DNA of 64,000 nucleotides from Paeniglutamicibacter psychrophenolicus. GTDB taxonomy: Bacteria; Actinomycetota; Actinomycetes; Actinomycetales; Micrococcaceae. Positions 55,782 to 64,000 of this stretch are shown piece by piece; positions within the stretch are counted from its first letter, which is position 1, and each line of letters starts with the position of its first letter. The position numbers were made by a program, and so were the translations under genes. The stretch lies in contig NZ_JAUSSH010000001.1 of NCBI RefSeq assembly GCF_030812255.1, positions 620,001 through 684,000 on the forward strand, written 5' to 3'. A model generated the notes under the pieces. The model was not told where the DNA came from and did not search any database. It saw only the letters and a list, made by a program, of their open reading frames with translations.

Positions 55782-56381
55782 TTAATTACTTATTTGAAGC
55801 GATTGATATTCCATGAACGTAAGTTGGTCGTCCCGCTGGCGGCCAGCACCCGGAACCCACCGCTGCAATTCCTCCAGAAGTGCCGCTGAATGGGCTGCCG
55901 CATCGGTGATGCCGAGGAATGCGTGGGTGATGATGCGATCGCGCACAACCAGGGTGCTGCGGACGTGGAGCAGCTCGCCGTCGAAGCCGAAGGTCGGCAG
56001 GCCGCACGCGGTGGCCAGCACGAAGCCGGGATCCGAAAGCAGCGGGTAGGGCAGGTGCAGGCGTTCGGCGGCCTCACGCTGGTAGTCCGTGTCTTGGCTT
56101 GACAGGCCCAGGATGCGGTAACCGATTGACCCGTAGTCGGCGGCGAGGTCGCGGAATTCGCAGGCTTCGGCCGTGCAGCCCTTGGCACCCGGGACCATCG
56201 ACCATTCGGGCGGTTCCACACGGTCCGGGCGTCCGGTGCGCGGATAGATGAACAGCACGAAGTTGCCGGTGGCGAAATCCATGGGGCCCATGACCTCCCC
56301 GGTGGTTGACGGCAAGGCGAGCAACGGGAATTGCTCTCCGAGCAGGTGCTCGGCGGGGATGGTTGGGGGCATGTCCATCAT
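55782..56381 (-). CDS. Peroxiredoxin-like protein (PrxQ/BCP-related)
   Basis: A thioredoxin-fold protein of about 199 residues. GEQFPLLALPSTTGEVMG is the usual AhpC/TSA opening, FVLFIYPRTG the active-site strand, and GCTAEACEFRD the peroxidatic-cysteine segment of the PrxQ/BCP type. Compared with BCP, about 15 extra residues (PDRVEPPEWSMVPGAK) separate the strand from the cysteine. It should reduce peroxides with a thiol donor. The start is uncertain: ATG 56381, 56378 or 56372 are equally placed, and GTG 56441 would give 219 residues. No nearby reductase gene. Confidence 0.8.
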   Translation of the reverse strand: MMDMPPTIPAEHLLGEQFPLLALPSTTGEVMGPMDFATGNFVLFIYPRTGRPDRVEPPEWSMVPGAKGCTAEACEFRDLAADYGSIGYRILGLSSQDTDYQREAAERLHLPYPLLSDPGFVLATACGLPTFGFDGELLHVRSTLVVRDRIITHAFLGITDAAAHSAALLEELQRWVPGAGRQRDDQLTFMEYQSLQISN

Positions 56382-56734
56382 CTTGCCACGCCGGGCGCCG
56401 GCGGCAGCCGTTGACGGCTTGCCTGCAACTGCCCCCGCCACACGGCTTGGTGCGTCCGGAACCGGCGCCGGGCCAACCTCCGGCCACGTCGGACACCTGC
56501 TTTGTACGAGTTTCCCGGGGAAAGTCGATTCCGTCGATATTTCCTGTTCAGAACCTGCACCCCGCTCCTAGACTGGCCTCAGCCTTAACCCGCCGCTACG
56601 GGTACGTTCGTGATGTCGGTTTCGGCGTTCCCCACGCCGGGGCGCAACGCCGGATGGCCCCGGTTCCAGCCAGGTCCCTTCCGTTCCAAGGTCGCCGGGC
56701 GGATGATCTGACCAACCAGATACAAGGAGCGAAC
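56382..56734. other. Divergent promoter region, peroxiredoxin to cysteine-synthase-like gene
   Basis: About 350 bases between divergent starts. TAGACT at 56568-56573 is a possible -10 box for the plus-strand operon. I looked for a DtxR/IdeR iron box because of the siderophore-like genes behind it and did not find a convincing one. No gene is visible. Confidence 0.4.
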
Positions 56735-57727
56735 ATGTACAGCGACGGAACGCTGAGCCCGATGAAATCCCCGACGGCCAAGCTCAAGCGACTCTTTGGG
56801 GGCTCCGGGATGGAGGTCTTTGCCAAGCTGGACCTGCTCCAGCTCTCGGGCAGCACCAAGGAGCGAACTGCCAACAGCCTCATTGAATCACTCGTGGCTT
56901 CCGGACGGGTTCAACCCGGGGGCCTGATCGTGGAATCGACCTCCGGAAACCTCGGCATCGCGCTGGCCCGGCAATCGGTGGTCCGCGGGATCGGGTTCGT
57001 GGCGGTCGTCGACGAGAACGCCAACCGCTCGGCACTCGAGATCATGCGCGCCTACAGGGCCAGGATCGAGCTGGTGCCAACGCCTCCCGATGGCAACAAG
57101 CTCGCCGCACGGCGGCAACGGGTCCAGCAACTGCTGAACGAGAACCCCGGGGCGGTGACCACCAACCAATACGGATCTCCCGCCAACCCGGACGCGCACT
57201 TCAACACGACGATGCCCGAATTCATGGAGGCGGTGGGCGGGCGGCTGGACATGCTGTTCGTGGCCACCAGCACCACCGGCACGCTCCTGGGCTGCCAACG
57301 GTACCTGCGCCAACACCATCCGGAAACCAAGCTGGTGGCCGTGGACGCCGTCGGATCGGTGTTGTTCGGCAGCGAGGAAGGCCAGCGGCGCTTCCCGGGG
57401 CTGGGCGCCGGCATCGTAACGGAGCTGTCCCTGCAGGCGGACCCCGACGTGGTGTGCAGGATCGAGGAGATCGAGATGGTTCGCGGGTGCCGCAGGCTTG
57501 CCCAACGCGAAGGGATCCTCGCGGGCGCCTCCACCGGGGCGATCGTTGCGGCCATGGAACGGCACATGCCCGACCTCGGGGAAGGCTCACGCCTCGGCTT
57601 CCTGGTCCACGATTCGGGCGTGCCGTACCTGCACACCGTCTATGACGACGACTGGGTCCGCAACAACCTCGGCTGCGAGCCGGAACCAAGCGCCGTGGAC
57701 CGGGTGCAGGGCACCAGCACCCGATGA
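56735..57727 (+). CDS. Cysteine-synthase-like PLP enzyme (SbnA/Y4xP-like)
   Basis: A 330-residue fold-type-II PLP enzyme. The Schiff-base lysine lies in LSGSTKERTANSL, the substrate loop is ESTSGNLGIALA, the phosphate loop TSTTGTLLG, and the C-terminal segment ILAGASTGAIVAA matches the cysteine synthase family. It resembles SbnA, which makes N-(2-amino-2-carboxyethyl)-L-glutamate from O-phosphoserine and glutamate on the way to 2,3-diaminopropionate, more than housekeeping CysK, because the loop is STSGN and the neighbours are of siderophore type; this is inference. AAGGAG precedes the ATG. The stop overlaps the next start (ATGA). Confidence 0.82.
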   Translation: MYSDGTLSPMKSPTAKLKRLFGGSGMEVFAKLDLLQLSGSTKERTANSLIESLVASGRVQPGGLIVESTSGNLGIALARQSVVRGIGFVAVVDENANRSALEIMRAYRARIELVPTPPDGNKLAARRQRVQQLLNENPGAVTTNQYGSPANPDAHFNTTMPEFMEAVGGRLDMLFVATSTTGTLLGCQRYLRQHHPETKLVAVDAVGSVLFGSEEGQRRFPGLGAGIVTELSLQADPDVVCRIEEIEMVRGCRRLAQREGILAGASTGAIVAAMERHMPDLGEGSRLGFLVHDSGVPYLHTVYDDDWVRNNLGCEPEPSAVDRVQGTSTR

Positions 57728-59340
57728 CACGCATAGCCTTCATCGGGGGAGGGCCCAAGACCCTGTTTGCGTTGCTGGAACTGAATGACCGATGTTCCCT
57801 CGTGGATGACGAAGGCCCGGTCGTCGATGTCTTCGACCCCTACCCGCCCGGTGCCGGGCGGGTCTGGCAGGCGGGCCAGCCCAGGCAGGTGCGGCTGAAC
57901 GTGGCGGCGGGCATCGTTGACGCCACATCCGCCGATGGAGACGGGTCCTTCGCTTCCTGGGTGGCCCGGGTCGAGCCCCGGTACGGCACCGAGCCCTACC
58001 CGCCCCGGGCCGTGGTCGGCAGGTACCTGCAGGAGCGGTTCCGGACCCTGGCCGACACCGCCAGGTTCCCGCTGGCCCACGTGCCGGCCCGGGTCACGCG
58101 CGTGGCACGCGCCGGGGATCAATGGGAGGTGGCCAGCGACGCCGGGACCGGGTTCTATGACGAGGTGGTGCTGGCGACCGGCCACGGGCTGCCCGGCGAG
58201 GCCCCCGGGCCACCGCTCGCCGGCGCGTGCAACCCGGACGCACTGATCGGGGACTACGGAGCGCTGGGGGAGCAAGCCGTCCCGGCCGGAAGCGCGATCC
58301 TGATCCGGGGTGCCGCGCTGACCGCTTACGATGCGGTGCTCCTGCTGACCGAGGGCCGCGGCGGGCAATGGATGCCGATCGAGGGTGCCGGCGGCCCGTC
58401 GCTGGGCTATGTCCCCGCCGGCCGGGAACCGGCAAGGATCACCATGGGATCGTTGGGCAACCTGCCTATGGAACCCAAGCCCGCGCAAGTGCCCGAAACG
58501 ATCAACCGGTGCCTCGACGCGTACCGGGACCAGGTCCTGGCGTGGGGCGCCGGCCTCGCCGCACGCCCGGGCGGGCCCGGCGCCCGATGCACCGGGCTCT
58601 TTGGCCTCCTGCTGGCCTGCGCCATGGAATGCGCGCAACTCTCCGGGGCACCGGCCACGCCCCTGGCCCTGTGGCGCACGGCCCTGACCGGGCGTGCGGA
58701 ACCGGGACGCGGCACCGAAACGGCCGCCGAACACCTGCGCCGCAGCATCGCGGTGAACCGGGGGCACACGCCTCCGGGCACGGCGTGGATCTGGGGCAGG
58801 GTCTGGTCGGGACTGTATCCCCAGCTGGTCCGCGCGGTCTCCCGGGTGCGCTGGGATCCCGCGCAGGCCCGGGTATTCCGGCGCGTGGCCAGGTCGCTGG
58901 AACGCCTGGCCTTCGGGCCTCCCGAAAGCACGGCCTTGAAGCTGCTGGCGCTCTTCGACTCCGGACTGCTGGACCAACGTGTATTCCCGCCACACCTGCC
59001 GGCCGACACCGTGGTCGTTGATGCAATCACGCCGCCCCCCGGCGTCCTGGTGGCCCCGGCACCCGGCGGAGCGGCCTTCTCGCCCGTCATGGCCGGCCTG
59101 CTGGCCGCCGGGGAGGTCACGGTGCGCGCGGGCGAAACCGGGCTGCTGACCGACACCGATGGAACCTGCCTCGATGCGCGCGGCAACCGCAACGAATCCC
59201 TGGCCGCGCTCGGACGCCCCACCGAGGGCCCCACGCTGGGCCACGACACCCTGAACCGCTCGCTGCACGACGAACATGTGCGGTGGGCCCGACGCATCGC
59301 GCGTCAACGGCTGCCCCAACACCTTGGAGAACGAACATGA
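57724..59340 (+). CDS. FAD/NAD(P)-binding protein
   Basis: A 538-residue protein with an N-terminal FAD/NAD(P)-binding Rossmann motif (IAFIGGGPKTLFALLEL) and VDVFDPYPPGAGRVWQAGQP typical of the NAD_binding_9 type family seen in siderophore and peptide metabolite clusters. The middle part has a second dinucleotide-like segment (VVLATGHG, AILIRGAALTAYDAVLLL). A redox step on the product of the neighbouring PLP enzymes is likely; it would replace the SbnB-type dehydrogenase in releasing diaminopropionate, a guess. It overlaps the genes on both sides by four bases each. Confidence 0.8.
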   Translation: MTRIAFIGGGPKTLFALLELNDRCSLVDDEGPVVDVFDPYPPGAGRVWQAGQPRQVRLNVAAGIVDATSADGDGSFASWVARVEPRYGTEPYPPRAVVGRYLQERFRTLADTARFPLAHVPARVTRVARAGDQWEVASDAGTGFYDEVVLATGHGLPGEAPGPPLAGACNPDALIGDYGALGEQAVPAGSAILIRGAALTAYDAVLLLTEGRGGQWMPIEGAGGPSLGYVPAGREPARITMGSLGNLPMEPKPAQVPETINRCLDAYRDQVLAWGAGLAARPGGPGARCTGLFGLLLACAMECAQLSGAPATPLALWRTALTGRAEPGRGTETAAEHLRRSIAVNRGHTPPGTAWIWGRVWSGLYPQLVRAVSRVRWDPAQARVFRRVARSLERLAFGPPESTALKLLALFDSGLLDQRVFPPHLPADTVVVDAITPPPGVLVAPAPGGAAFSPVMAGLLAAGEVTVRAGETGLLTDTDGTCLDARGNRNESLAALGRPTEGPTLGHDTLNRSLHDEHVRWARRIARQRLPQHLGERT

Positions 59341-60749
59341 AACCCCTGATGCACGGAACCGTTCCGCTCACCGCCCGCCTCGAACCCTGGATGGAGACCC
59401 TGCTCGCCGACCCCGCCGGGTGCCGGGAACTGATCGACACCTTTGGATCCCCGGTGAACCTCCACGACTTCTCCGCGCTGCGGCGCAACGCCGACGAGCT
59501 GCGTGCCGCGGCCGCCGGGCACCGCGTGGACTTCCGGGTGTACCTGGCGCGCAAGGCCAACAAGACCATCGGCGCCATCGATGCGGCGGTGGCTGCGGGC
59601 TGCGGGATCGACGTGGCCGGCTTCCACGAGCTCGACCAGGCCCTGCGCCGCGGCGTGGACCCCGACCAGCTCATCGTCACGGCGGCCGTGAAGTCCCGCG
59701 AGCTGCTGGCGCTGGCCCTGGACAACGGCGTGGTGGTGAGCCTGGACAACCGGGACGAGGCCGAGGACCTCCTGGAGGCCGCCGCCGCCCGCGGGGTGCG
59801 GGCCAGGGTCGCGCTGCGCCTGGCCTCGGCCAACCCCCTGCTGCCGCCGACCCGCTTCGGGCTGCGGGCGGATCGCTGGCTCGCGTTCCTGGGCGGGCAC
59901 CACGACACCCCCGAACTGGAGATCGCCGGGATCCACTTCCACCTCAACGGCTACAACGCAGAACATCGCGCCCTGATGCTGGCCGAATCCCTCCGGCTCG
60001 TCGACGCGCTGGCCGGGTTGGGGCATGCACCGGGGTTCATCGACATGGGAGGCGGCATCCCGATGTCCTACCTGGATGACCCCGGGCAATGGACGGCGTT
60101 TTGGGAGGCGCTCGCCGGCCAGCGAGCCGGGAGCGAGGACGTCACCTGGAAAGCCGATTCGCTGGGGTCCGTGGGGACGAACCCGGGCACCGGCGTCTAC
60201 CCCTACCACCAGGAGCCGGTCCGCGGACCGTGGCTCGACGCGGTCCTGGCCTTCCGGCCCGCCGGAGCCCCGGAAACCATCGCCCAGCTGCTGGTGGCAC
60301 GGAACCTCCAGCTGCGCTGCGAACCGGGGCGTTCACTGCTGGACGGGTGCGGCCTGACCCTGGCCGCGGTGGCCTTCGGGAAGGAACGCAGCGACGGGGT
60401 CCCGCTGCTGGGCCTGCACATGAACAGGACCCAGTGCCGCTCGACCTCGGCGGACTTCCTGCTGGACCCGATCCTGCTGCACGCGGCCCGGCCGCGGCGG
60501 GCCCGCGAGCCGTTCAGCGGGTTTTTGGTGGGTGCCTACTGCATCGAGGAGGAGCTGATCCTGCGCCGGCGGTTCGAGTTCCCCCAAGGGGCCGCCCCGG
60601 GGGACGTGGTCGCGTTTCCCAACACCGCGGGCTACCTGATGCACATCGTGGAAAGCGCCTCGCACCAATTGCCGCTGGCGGTGAACCTGGTCCGGGAGGG
60701 GCATGGTTGGGTGCCCGATCGGATCGAGGACCGGGTGCTGCGCGCCTGA
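59337..60749 (+). CDS. Type III PLP decarboxylase-like protein (Y4yA family)
   Basis: A 470-residue alanine-racemase-fold PLP enzyme related to diaminopimelate/ornithine decarboxylases and SbnH. The PLP lysine is in YLARKANKT (about residue 76), with ALRLAS, GIHFHLNGYN, IDMGGGIPMSY and CEPGRSLLDGCG as the other cofactor and substrate segments. Y4yA proteins are named after the rhizobial symbiotic-plasmid gene next to a cysteine-synthase-like gene. It probably decarboxylates a diamino acid or its conjugate made by the gene two places upstream. GGAGAAC precedes the ATG, which overlaps the previous stop. Confidence 0.85.
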   Translation: MKPLMHGTVPLTARLEPWMETLLADPAGCRELIDTFGSPVNLHDFSALRRNADELRAAAAGHRVDFRVYLARKANKTIGAIDAAVAAGCGIDVAGFHELDQALRRGVDPDQLIVTAAVKSRELLALALDNGVVVSLDNRDEAEDLLEAAAARGVRARVALRLASANPLLPPTRFGLRADRWLAFLGGHHDTPELEIAGIHFHLNGYNAEHRALMLAESLRLVDALAGLGHAPGFIDMGGGIPMSYLDDPGQWTAFWEALAGQRAGSEDVTWKADSLGSVGTNPGTGVYPYHQEPVRGPWLDAVLAFRPAGAPETIAQLLVARNLQLRCEPGRSLLDGCGLTLAAVAFGKERSDGVPLLGLHMNRTQCRSTSADFLLDPILLHAARPRRAREPFSGFLVGAYCIEEELILRRRFEFPQGAAPGDVVAFPNTAGYLMHIVESASHQLPLAVNLVREGHGWVPDRIEDRVLRA

Positions 60750-60763
60750 GTCCGGAAGGGGCG

Positions 60764-61153
60764 CTATTGCTTCCCGGTGCGTGGCGTGTGCACGTGGGCG
60801 GCCCGGCGGTGCCGGCGCCAGCGGACGGCCTTGGAGGCCGCGAAGCTGGCCAGGGTGGCGAGGAAACCGAGAATTCCGCCGAACCAGGAGCCGAAGACCA
60901 GGGAGATTCCGCGCAGGTCCAGGCCCTTGCCCCCGGAGAGGCCCGGGACATGGGGCGGCGGGAACACCGCCCCGACGGCCAGTCCGGCGAAGAGCCCGTA
61001 GACGATCGAACCGAGGCATCCCAGGAACATGTACCAGTCCAGTGCCCTGGCACCGCGGCGCACATGCACGTGGATCCCGATGGCCACCAGCGGCAGTGCC
61101 GCGGCGAGGCAGAGCACCCAGAAGGCAACGAGCTCGAAGTCGTTGTAGTCCAT
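60764..61153 (-). CDS. Small uncharacterised membrane protein
   Basis: A 129-residue protein with three hydrophobic segments (about residues 8-29, 41-62 and 85-107) and a basic His/Arg-rich C-terminal end (RWRRHRRAAHVH). No family recognised. The gene is convergent with the PLP operon, 14 bases away, and 72 bases behind the TetR gene on the same strand, so it may belong to the TetR/phosphotransferase unit. Confidence 0.6.
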   Translation of the reverse strand: MDYNDFELVAFWVLCLAAALPLVAIGIHVHVRRGARALDWYMFLGCLGSIVYGLFAGLAVGAVFPPPHVPGLSGGKGLDLRGISLVFGSWFGGILGFLATLASFAASKAVRWRRHRRAAHVHTPRTGKQ

Positions 61154-61225
61154 GCCCGTCGGCGCCCAATCCTGGTTGGCGGTGAAGCAGCCATTCTATC
61201 CGGGCCGCTGCAGGGAACCCGCGGC

Positions 61226-61840
61226 TCAGCCTCGCTGGTTCGGGAGCGTGCCGAAGAGCGGCAGCAGCACCTCGTCCACGAAGCCCACGAGCGTGCCATC
61301 GTCCAGCGGTTCCCCGCGAAAGAGGAAGTGGTTGCGCAGCAGTGCGGCCCCGACCTCCAGCCGGGCGGGGGTCACCGCGCCGTCCGGGACCTGGCCCCGT
61401 GCGCTCGCGCGGCGCAACACCTCGGCCATCAGCTGGCGGTTCCTGCCCTGGGAGCGGGTCCGCAGCGCCGTGCTTCGATCGGCATCCGGAAGCGCCTCGG
61501 CGAGCATCCCGCGCATTGCCTCCCCGGCCGGGCCCCGCAGCGCGGCCGCGCCCAGGCGGAGGGCCGCGAGCAGGTCCCCACGCAGCGTGCCGGAGTCGGG
61601 CAGGGACTGCGGGGAAGGTGCCAGCGTGTAGACGGCGTCCATGACCAGTGCCGCGCGGGTCTGCCACCTCCGGTACAGCGAGGCCTTGCCGGCGCCGGCC
61701 CGCTTGGCGACCGCCTCCATCGTCAAGGCCGGGTAGCCGTGCTCGGAAAGCTCGGCCAGGGCCGCGGCGAGGATGGCCTCGTCCAGTTCCTGCCCGCGCC
61801 GGCGCGGCAGCGTGCGGTGGTCCAGGGGCTCCGTTTTCAT
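61226..61840 (-). CDS. TetR family transcriptional regulator
   Basis: A 204-residue repressor. The N-terminal helix-turn-helix is clear: AILAAALAELSEHGYPALTMEAVAKRAGAGKASLYRRW (first half AALAELSEHGYPALTM, recognition helix GAGKASLYRRW), followed by a helical ligand domain. Its ATG overlaps the stop of the upstream phosphotransferase-like gene (ATGA), so both are translated from one mRNA and the regulator probably controls that mRNA's promoter, which lies beyond the window. Confidence 0.9.
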   Translation of the reverse strand: MKTEPLDHRTLPRRRGQELDEAILAAALAELSEHGYPALTMEAVAKRAGAGKASLYRRWQTRAALVMDAVYTLAPSPQSLPDSGTLRGDLLAALRLGAAALRGPAGEAMRGMLAEALPDADRSTALRTRSQGRNRQLMAEVLRRASARGQVPDGAVTPARLEVGAALLRNHFLFRGEPLDDGTLVGFVDEVLLPLFGTLPNQRG

Positions 61841-64000
61841 GCCGTGGCCGCTGCCTGCGCGGCGCGGGTGACGCGCCCGCGTGTCCCGTCCACGGTGACC
61901 TGCTCCCCGTCGGAGATCACCGCGGTTCCGTTTCCGGTCCCCATGACGGCCGGGATCCCGTACTCGCGCGCCACGATCGCCGCGTGCGAGGCCACGGATC
62001 CGGTGTCCACCACCACGGCGGCGGCCCGGCGGAACAGCGGCGTCCAGGCCGGGTTGGTGTAGGGGCACACCAGGATCTCGCCGTGCCCCAGCCGCTCGAA
62101 GTCGGCGGCGTCACGGATGATCCGGGCGATGCCGGTGGCGGTGCCTGAGCCCGCCGGGGTGCCGGTGGCCAGGGCATCCGAGGCGGCCGCGGCGGGGAAG
62201 AACACCGAGGCGTCGAACATCGGCACGCCGGCGAGCTCGGCGCGCTTGGCCGTGCGCGCCCCCACGGCGGCGCGCAGCCGCTCGGCCTGCCCGGCGGGGA
62301 TGGCCGCGGCGTCGAAGATCCCGGTGAGTTCCTCCCAGCGCAGGTGGAAGACCTCCTCCGGTTCGTGCAGCACCCCCGCTTTCTGCAGCCGGGCCCCGAT
62401 CTGCAGCAGCGAGCGGCGCAGCACCGGCAGCGCGGCGGTGAAGTAGAAATGGGTGTCCTCGCGGAAGGCCACCGCTTCCCGGGCGGCCTGGACCCGGGCG
62501 CGGGCGAATTTGGCCAGGCGCGGGCCGCGCAGCAGCCGGTGTTCCAGCAGGTTCTCCAGGGCGGCGGCGGAGCGCGAATCCGCTGCGCCTTTCGCGGCCG
62601 GGGCACCGGCCAGGGACAGTGCCATGCCCAGCACGATCTGCGGGGACTCGGCCAGGGTCGGCGGGCTGACCAGCAACGGGGAGGTGGTTTCGCGGCGGCC
62701 GAACTCGGCCAGGAATGCTTCCAGCCGGGCGGCGAATCCGGCGAGCCGCGGATCCCGCGACAGCGCGAGGGAAACCTGTTCCGCGTCGAGTCCGGTGAGT
62801 GCCCCACGCAGCTGCGGGTCGGCCCGCAGCTCGTCGGCGAGCCCGGCCAAGGCCTGGTTGGAATCCTCGGTGCGGGTCCTTGCGCCGCCGAGCAGGTCGG
62901 CGAGGAGCTTGCGGCGGCCCAGCACGGCGGTGAGCACGACCAGTCGCGCCAGGGCAAGCCCGCTTCCGGGCAGGTAGTCGATCCGCAGGTCCCGGCAATA
63001 TTCCTCGGCGGCCATGGCCCGGGCCGGCACATCCAGGAGCGTGGCCCAGGGCAGCGCCGCAAGCTCGAGGGACTCGAGCGCGTCGACCTCGGCGAGGAAG
63101 GCGGCCTGCCGGGGATCGGTGGACCAGTTCGCGGGCTTGAAGCGGCGGGCCTTGCGGGCCAGCTTCGCCGGGGTGAGGAGCAGGCGCGGGGTGGGGCGCG
63201 GGGACGGCGGGACCAGGGCAACGACCACCCCTTCCTGCTCGCGCAGGTAGTTGGTGAAGGCGCCCTCCAGCCCGAAGTGGTGGGCGATCTCGCGCATCAT
63301 CTCGGCCGGTCCGTGGGCGACCTGCGTGGTCATGTCCAGCGGGTAGGGCCGCACGGGCAGGTACTCGGCCAGGATTGCGCCCTGCAGACGGCCGAAGCGT
63401 CCCAGGGGTGCGGTGGGCTCGGGCAGTGCCGTCATGGGCCGGGCCTGCACGATCCAGGTCTTGCCCGCGGCGATCGCCCATTCGATGTCCTGCGGGCGGC
63501 CGAAGTGCTTGGCGATGGTGCGCGCGTGGGATGCCAGGGACGCCAGATCCGCGGCGGTGAGCAGCGCGCCGTGAAGATCGGTGCCGCCGGCCGGTGCCGC
63601 ATCCCGCGTCAGCGCCGTGTGGGCCACTCCGCCGCCGGCCCTCGGGCGGATGACGACCTCGCCGCGTCCGGGCCTCCAGTCCAGCAGCTTCCCGCCGGTC
63701 TCGAGCACGTAGTGGTCGGGTGTGACCAACCCGGAAACCACGGCCTCGCCCAGTCCTGCGCCGGCGTCGATGAGGATGCGGTCCCGTGCCCCGCTGAGCG
63801 GGTCCGCGGTGAACATCACCCCGGCGGTGTCGGATGCGACCATCACCTGAACCACCACGGCGATGCGGACCTCGTCCGGGGTGATCAGGCGCTGGCGCCG
63901 GTAGTCGACGGCGCGGTCGGTGAACAGCGAGGCCCAGCAGCGGCGCACCGCATCGAGCACCGCCTCGGCCCCGACGACGTTGAGGTAGGTGTCCTGCTGG
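61837..64000 (-). CDS. PEP synthase/rifampin phosphotransferase-like protein, C-terminal part (cut by window edge)
   Basis: About 720 residues of a larger protein; the frame runs off the window end (codons there read QQDTYLNVVGAEAVLDAV). The first part is the ATP-binding domain of PEP synthase/PPDK (VMVASDTAGVMFTADPLSGA, FGRPQDIEWAI, VQARPMTAL). A long middle domain follows, and the C-terminus is the swivelling histidine domain (TGSVASHAAIVAREYGIPAVMGTG, catalytic His in SHA). This order matches rifampin phosphotransferase and related enzymes, not classical PEP synthase, which has a PEP-binding barrel at the end. The TetR gene downstream supports a drug-inactivation role. The substrate is unproven. 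Confidence 0.85.
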   Translation of the reverse strand, partial: QQDTYLNVVGAEAVLDAVRRCWASLFTDRAVDYRRQRLITPDEVRIAVVVQVMVASDTAGVMFTADPLSGARDRILIDAGAGLGEAVVSGLVTPDHYVLETGGKLLDWRPGRGEVVIRPRAGGGVAHTALTRDAAPAGGTDLHGALLTAADLASLASHARTIAKHFGRPQDIEWAIAAGKTWIVQARPMTALPEPTAPLGRFGRLQGAILAEYLPVRPYPLDMTTQVAHGPAEMMREIAHHFGLEGAFTNYLREQEGVVVALVPPSPRPTPRLLLTPAKLARKARRFKPANWSTDPRQAAFLAEVDALESLELAALPWATLLDVPARAMAAEEYCRDLRIDYLPGSGLALARLVVLTAVLGRRKLLADLLGGARTRTEDSNQALAGLADELRADPQLRGALTGLDAEQVSLALSRDPRLAGFAARLEAFLAEFGRRETTSPLLVSPPTLAESPQIVLGMALSLAGAPAAKGAADSRSAAALENLLEHRLLRGPRLAKFARARVQAAREAVAFREDTHFYFTAALPVLRRSLLQIGARLQKAGVLHEPEEVFHLRWEELTGIFDAAAIPAGQAERLRAAVGARTAKRAELAGVPMFDASVFFPAAAASDALATGTPAGSGTATGIARIIRDAADFERLGHGEILVCPYTNPAWTPLFRRAAAVVVDTGSVASHAAIVAREYGIPAVMGTGNGTAVISDGEQVTVDGTRGRVTRAAQAAATA

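Noticed and set aside
56382-56734. DtxR/IdeR iron box upstream of the siderophore-like operon
   Set aside because: The nearest match around 56565-56590 differs from the consensus at too many positions.

Overview
The window is a high-GC actinobacterial chromosome segment. Gene content and order (accD with a small epsilon subunit, a nearby biotin ligase, an NAD-dependent DNA ligase of about 780 residues, gatCAB, a DUF222/HNH endonuclease, leaderless-type promoters) fit the Micrococcaceae (Arthrobacter or Paeniglutamicibacter-like). That placement is inferred from family knowledge, not from a search. No rRNA, tRNA, CRISPR array, insertion sequence or phage gene was recognised.

Layout. 1-1.8 kb: C-terminal part of a large LuxR/MalT-type regulator cut by the window edge. 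2.3-8.1 kb: DUF885 metallopeptidase, then an acyl-CoA carboxylase beta/epsilon pair, a short-chain dehydrogenase and biotin ligase, a loose biotin/acyl-CoA neighbourhood. 8.4-15 kb: PH-domain membrane protein, class III nucleotide cyclase, PP2C phosphatase, DNA ligase and an inositol-monophosphatase-family enzyme. 15-19 kb: amino-sugar recycling (nagB, GH3 hexosaminidase), a GNAT acetyltransferase and a stand-alone maltokinase cap domain. 19.2-22.6 kb: gatCAB for tRNA-dependent amidation. 22.7-28 kb: HNH endonuclease, an ArsR-VOC-phosphotransferase operon with a clear operator and leaderless promoter, a membrane protein and a LysR regulator. 28.1-30.5 kb: tdh-kbl threonine catabolism ending in a strong intrinsic terminator.

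30.6-45.3 kb is a catabolic island in two parts. A minus-strand hydantoinase A/B pair and an NCS1 permease face a PucR activator. Next to them, a GntR repressor faces a plus-strand operon: Rieske oxygenase, unknown 149-residue protein, AspA/AstE-type deacylase, polar amino acid ABC transporter, and the matching flavin/ferredoxin reductase. The second operon looks built to import an amino-acid-like compound, deacylate it and oxidise or demethylate it; the substrate is unknown.

45.6-48.2 kb holds stress genes: ferritin, TerC (with a possible leaderless leader peptide) and a universal stress protein. 48.3-55.1 kb has three co-oriented genes: an ATP-grasp enzyme with a very long Ala/Lys/Pro/Thr-rich tail, a serine beta-lactamase-fold hydrolase and a large Orn/Lys/Arg decarboxylase. 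This is the best candidate here for an undescribed system. After an AT-richer gene-free stretch and a peroxiredoxin, 56.7-60.7 kb carries a tightly overlapping operon (cysteine-synthase-like, FAD/NAD-binding, type III PLP decarboxylase) resembling the y4xP-y4xO-y4yA part of a rhizobial siderophore-like cluster, without a siderophore synthetase in view. The window ends with a small membrane protein, a TetR regulator and the C-terminal part of a PEP synthase/rifampin-phosphotransferase-like enzyme cut by the edge.
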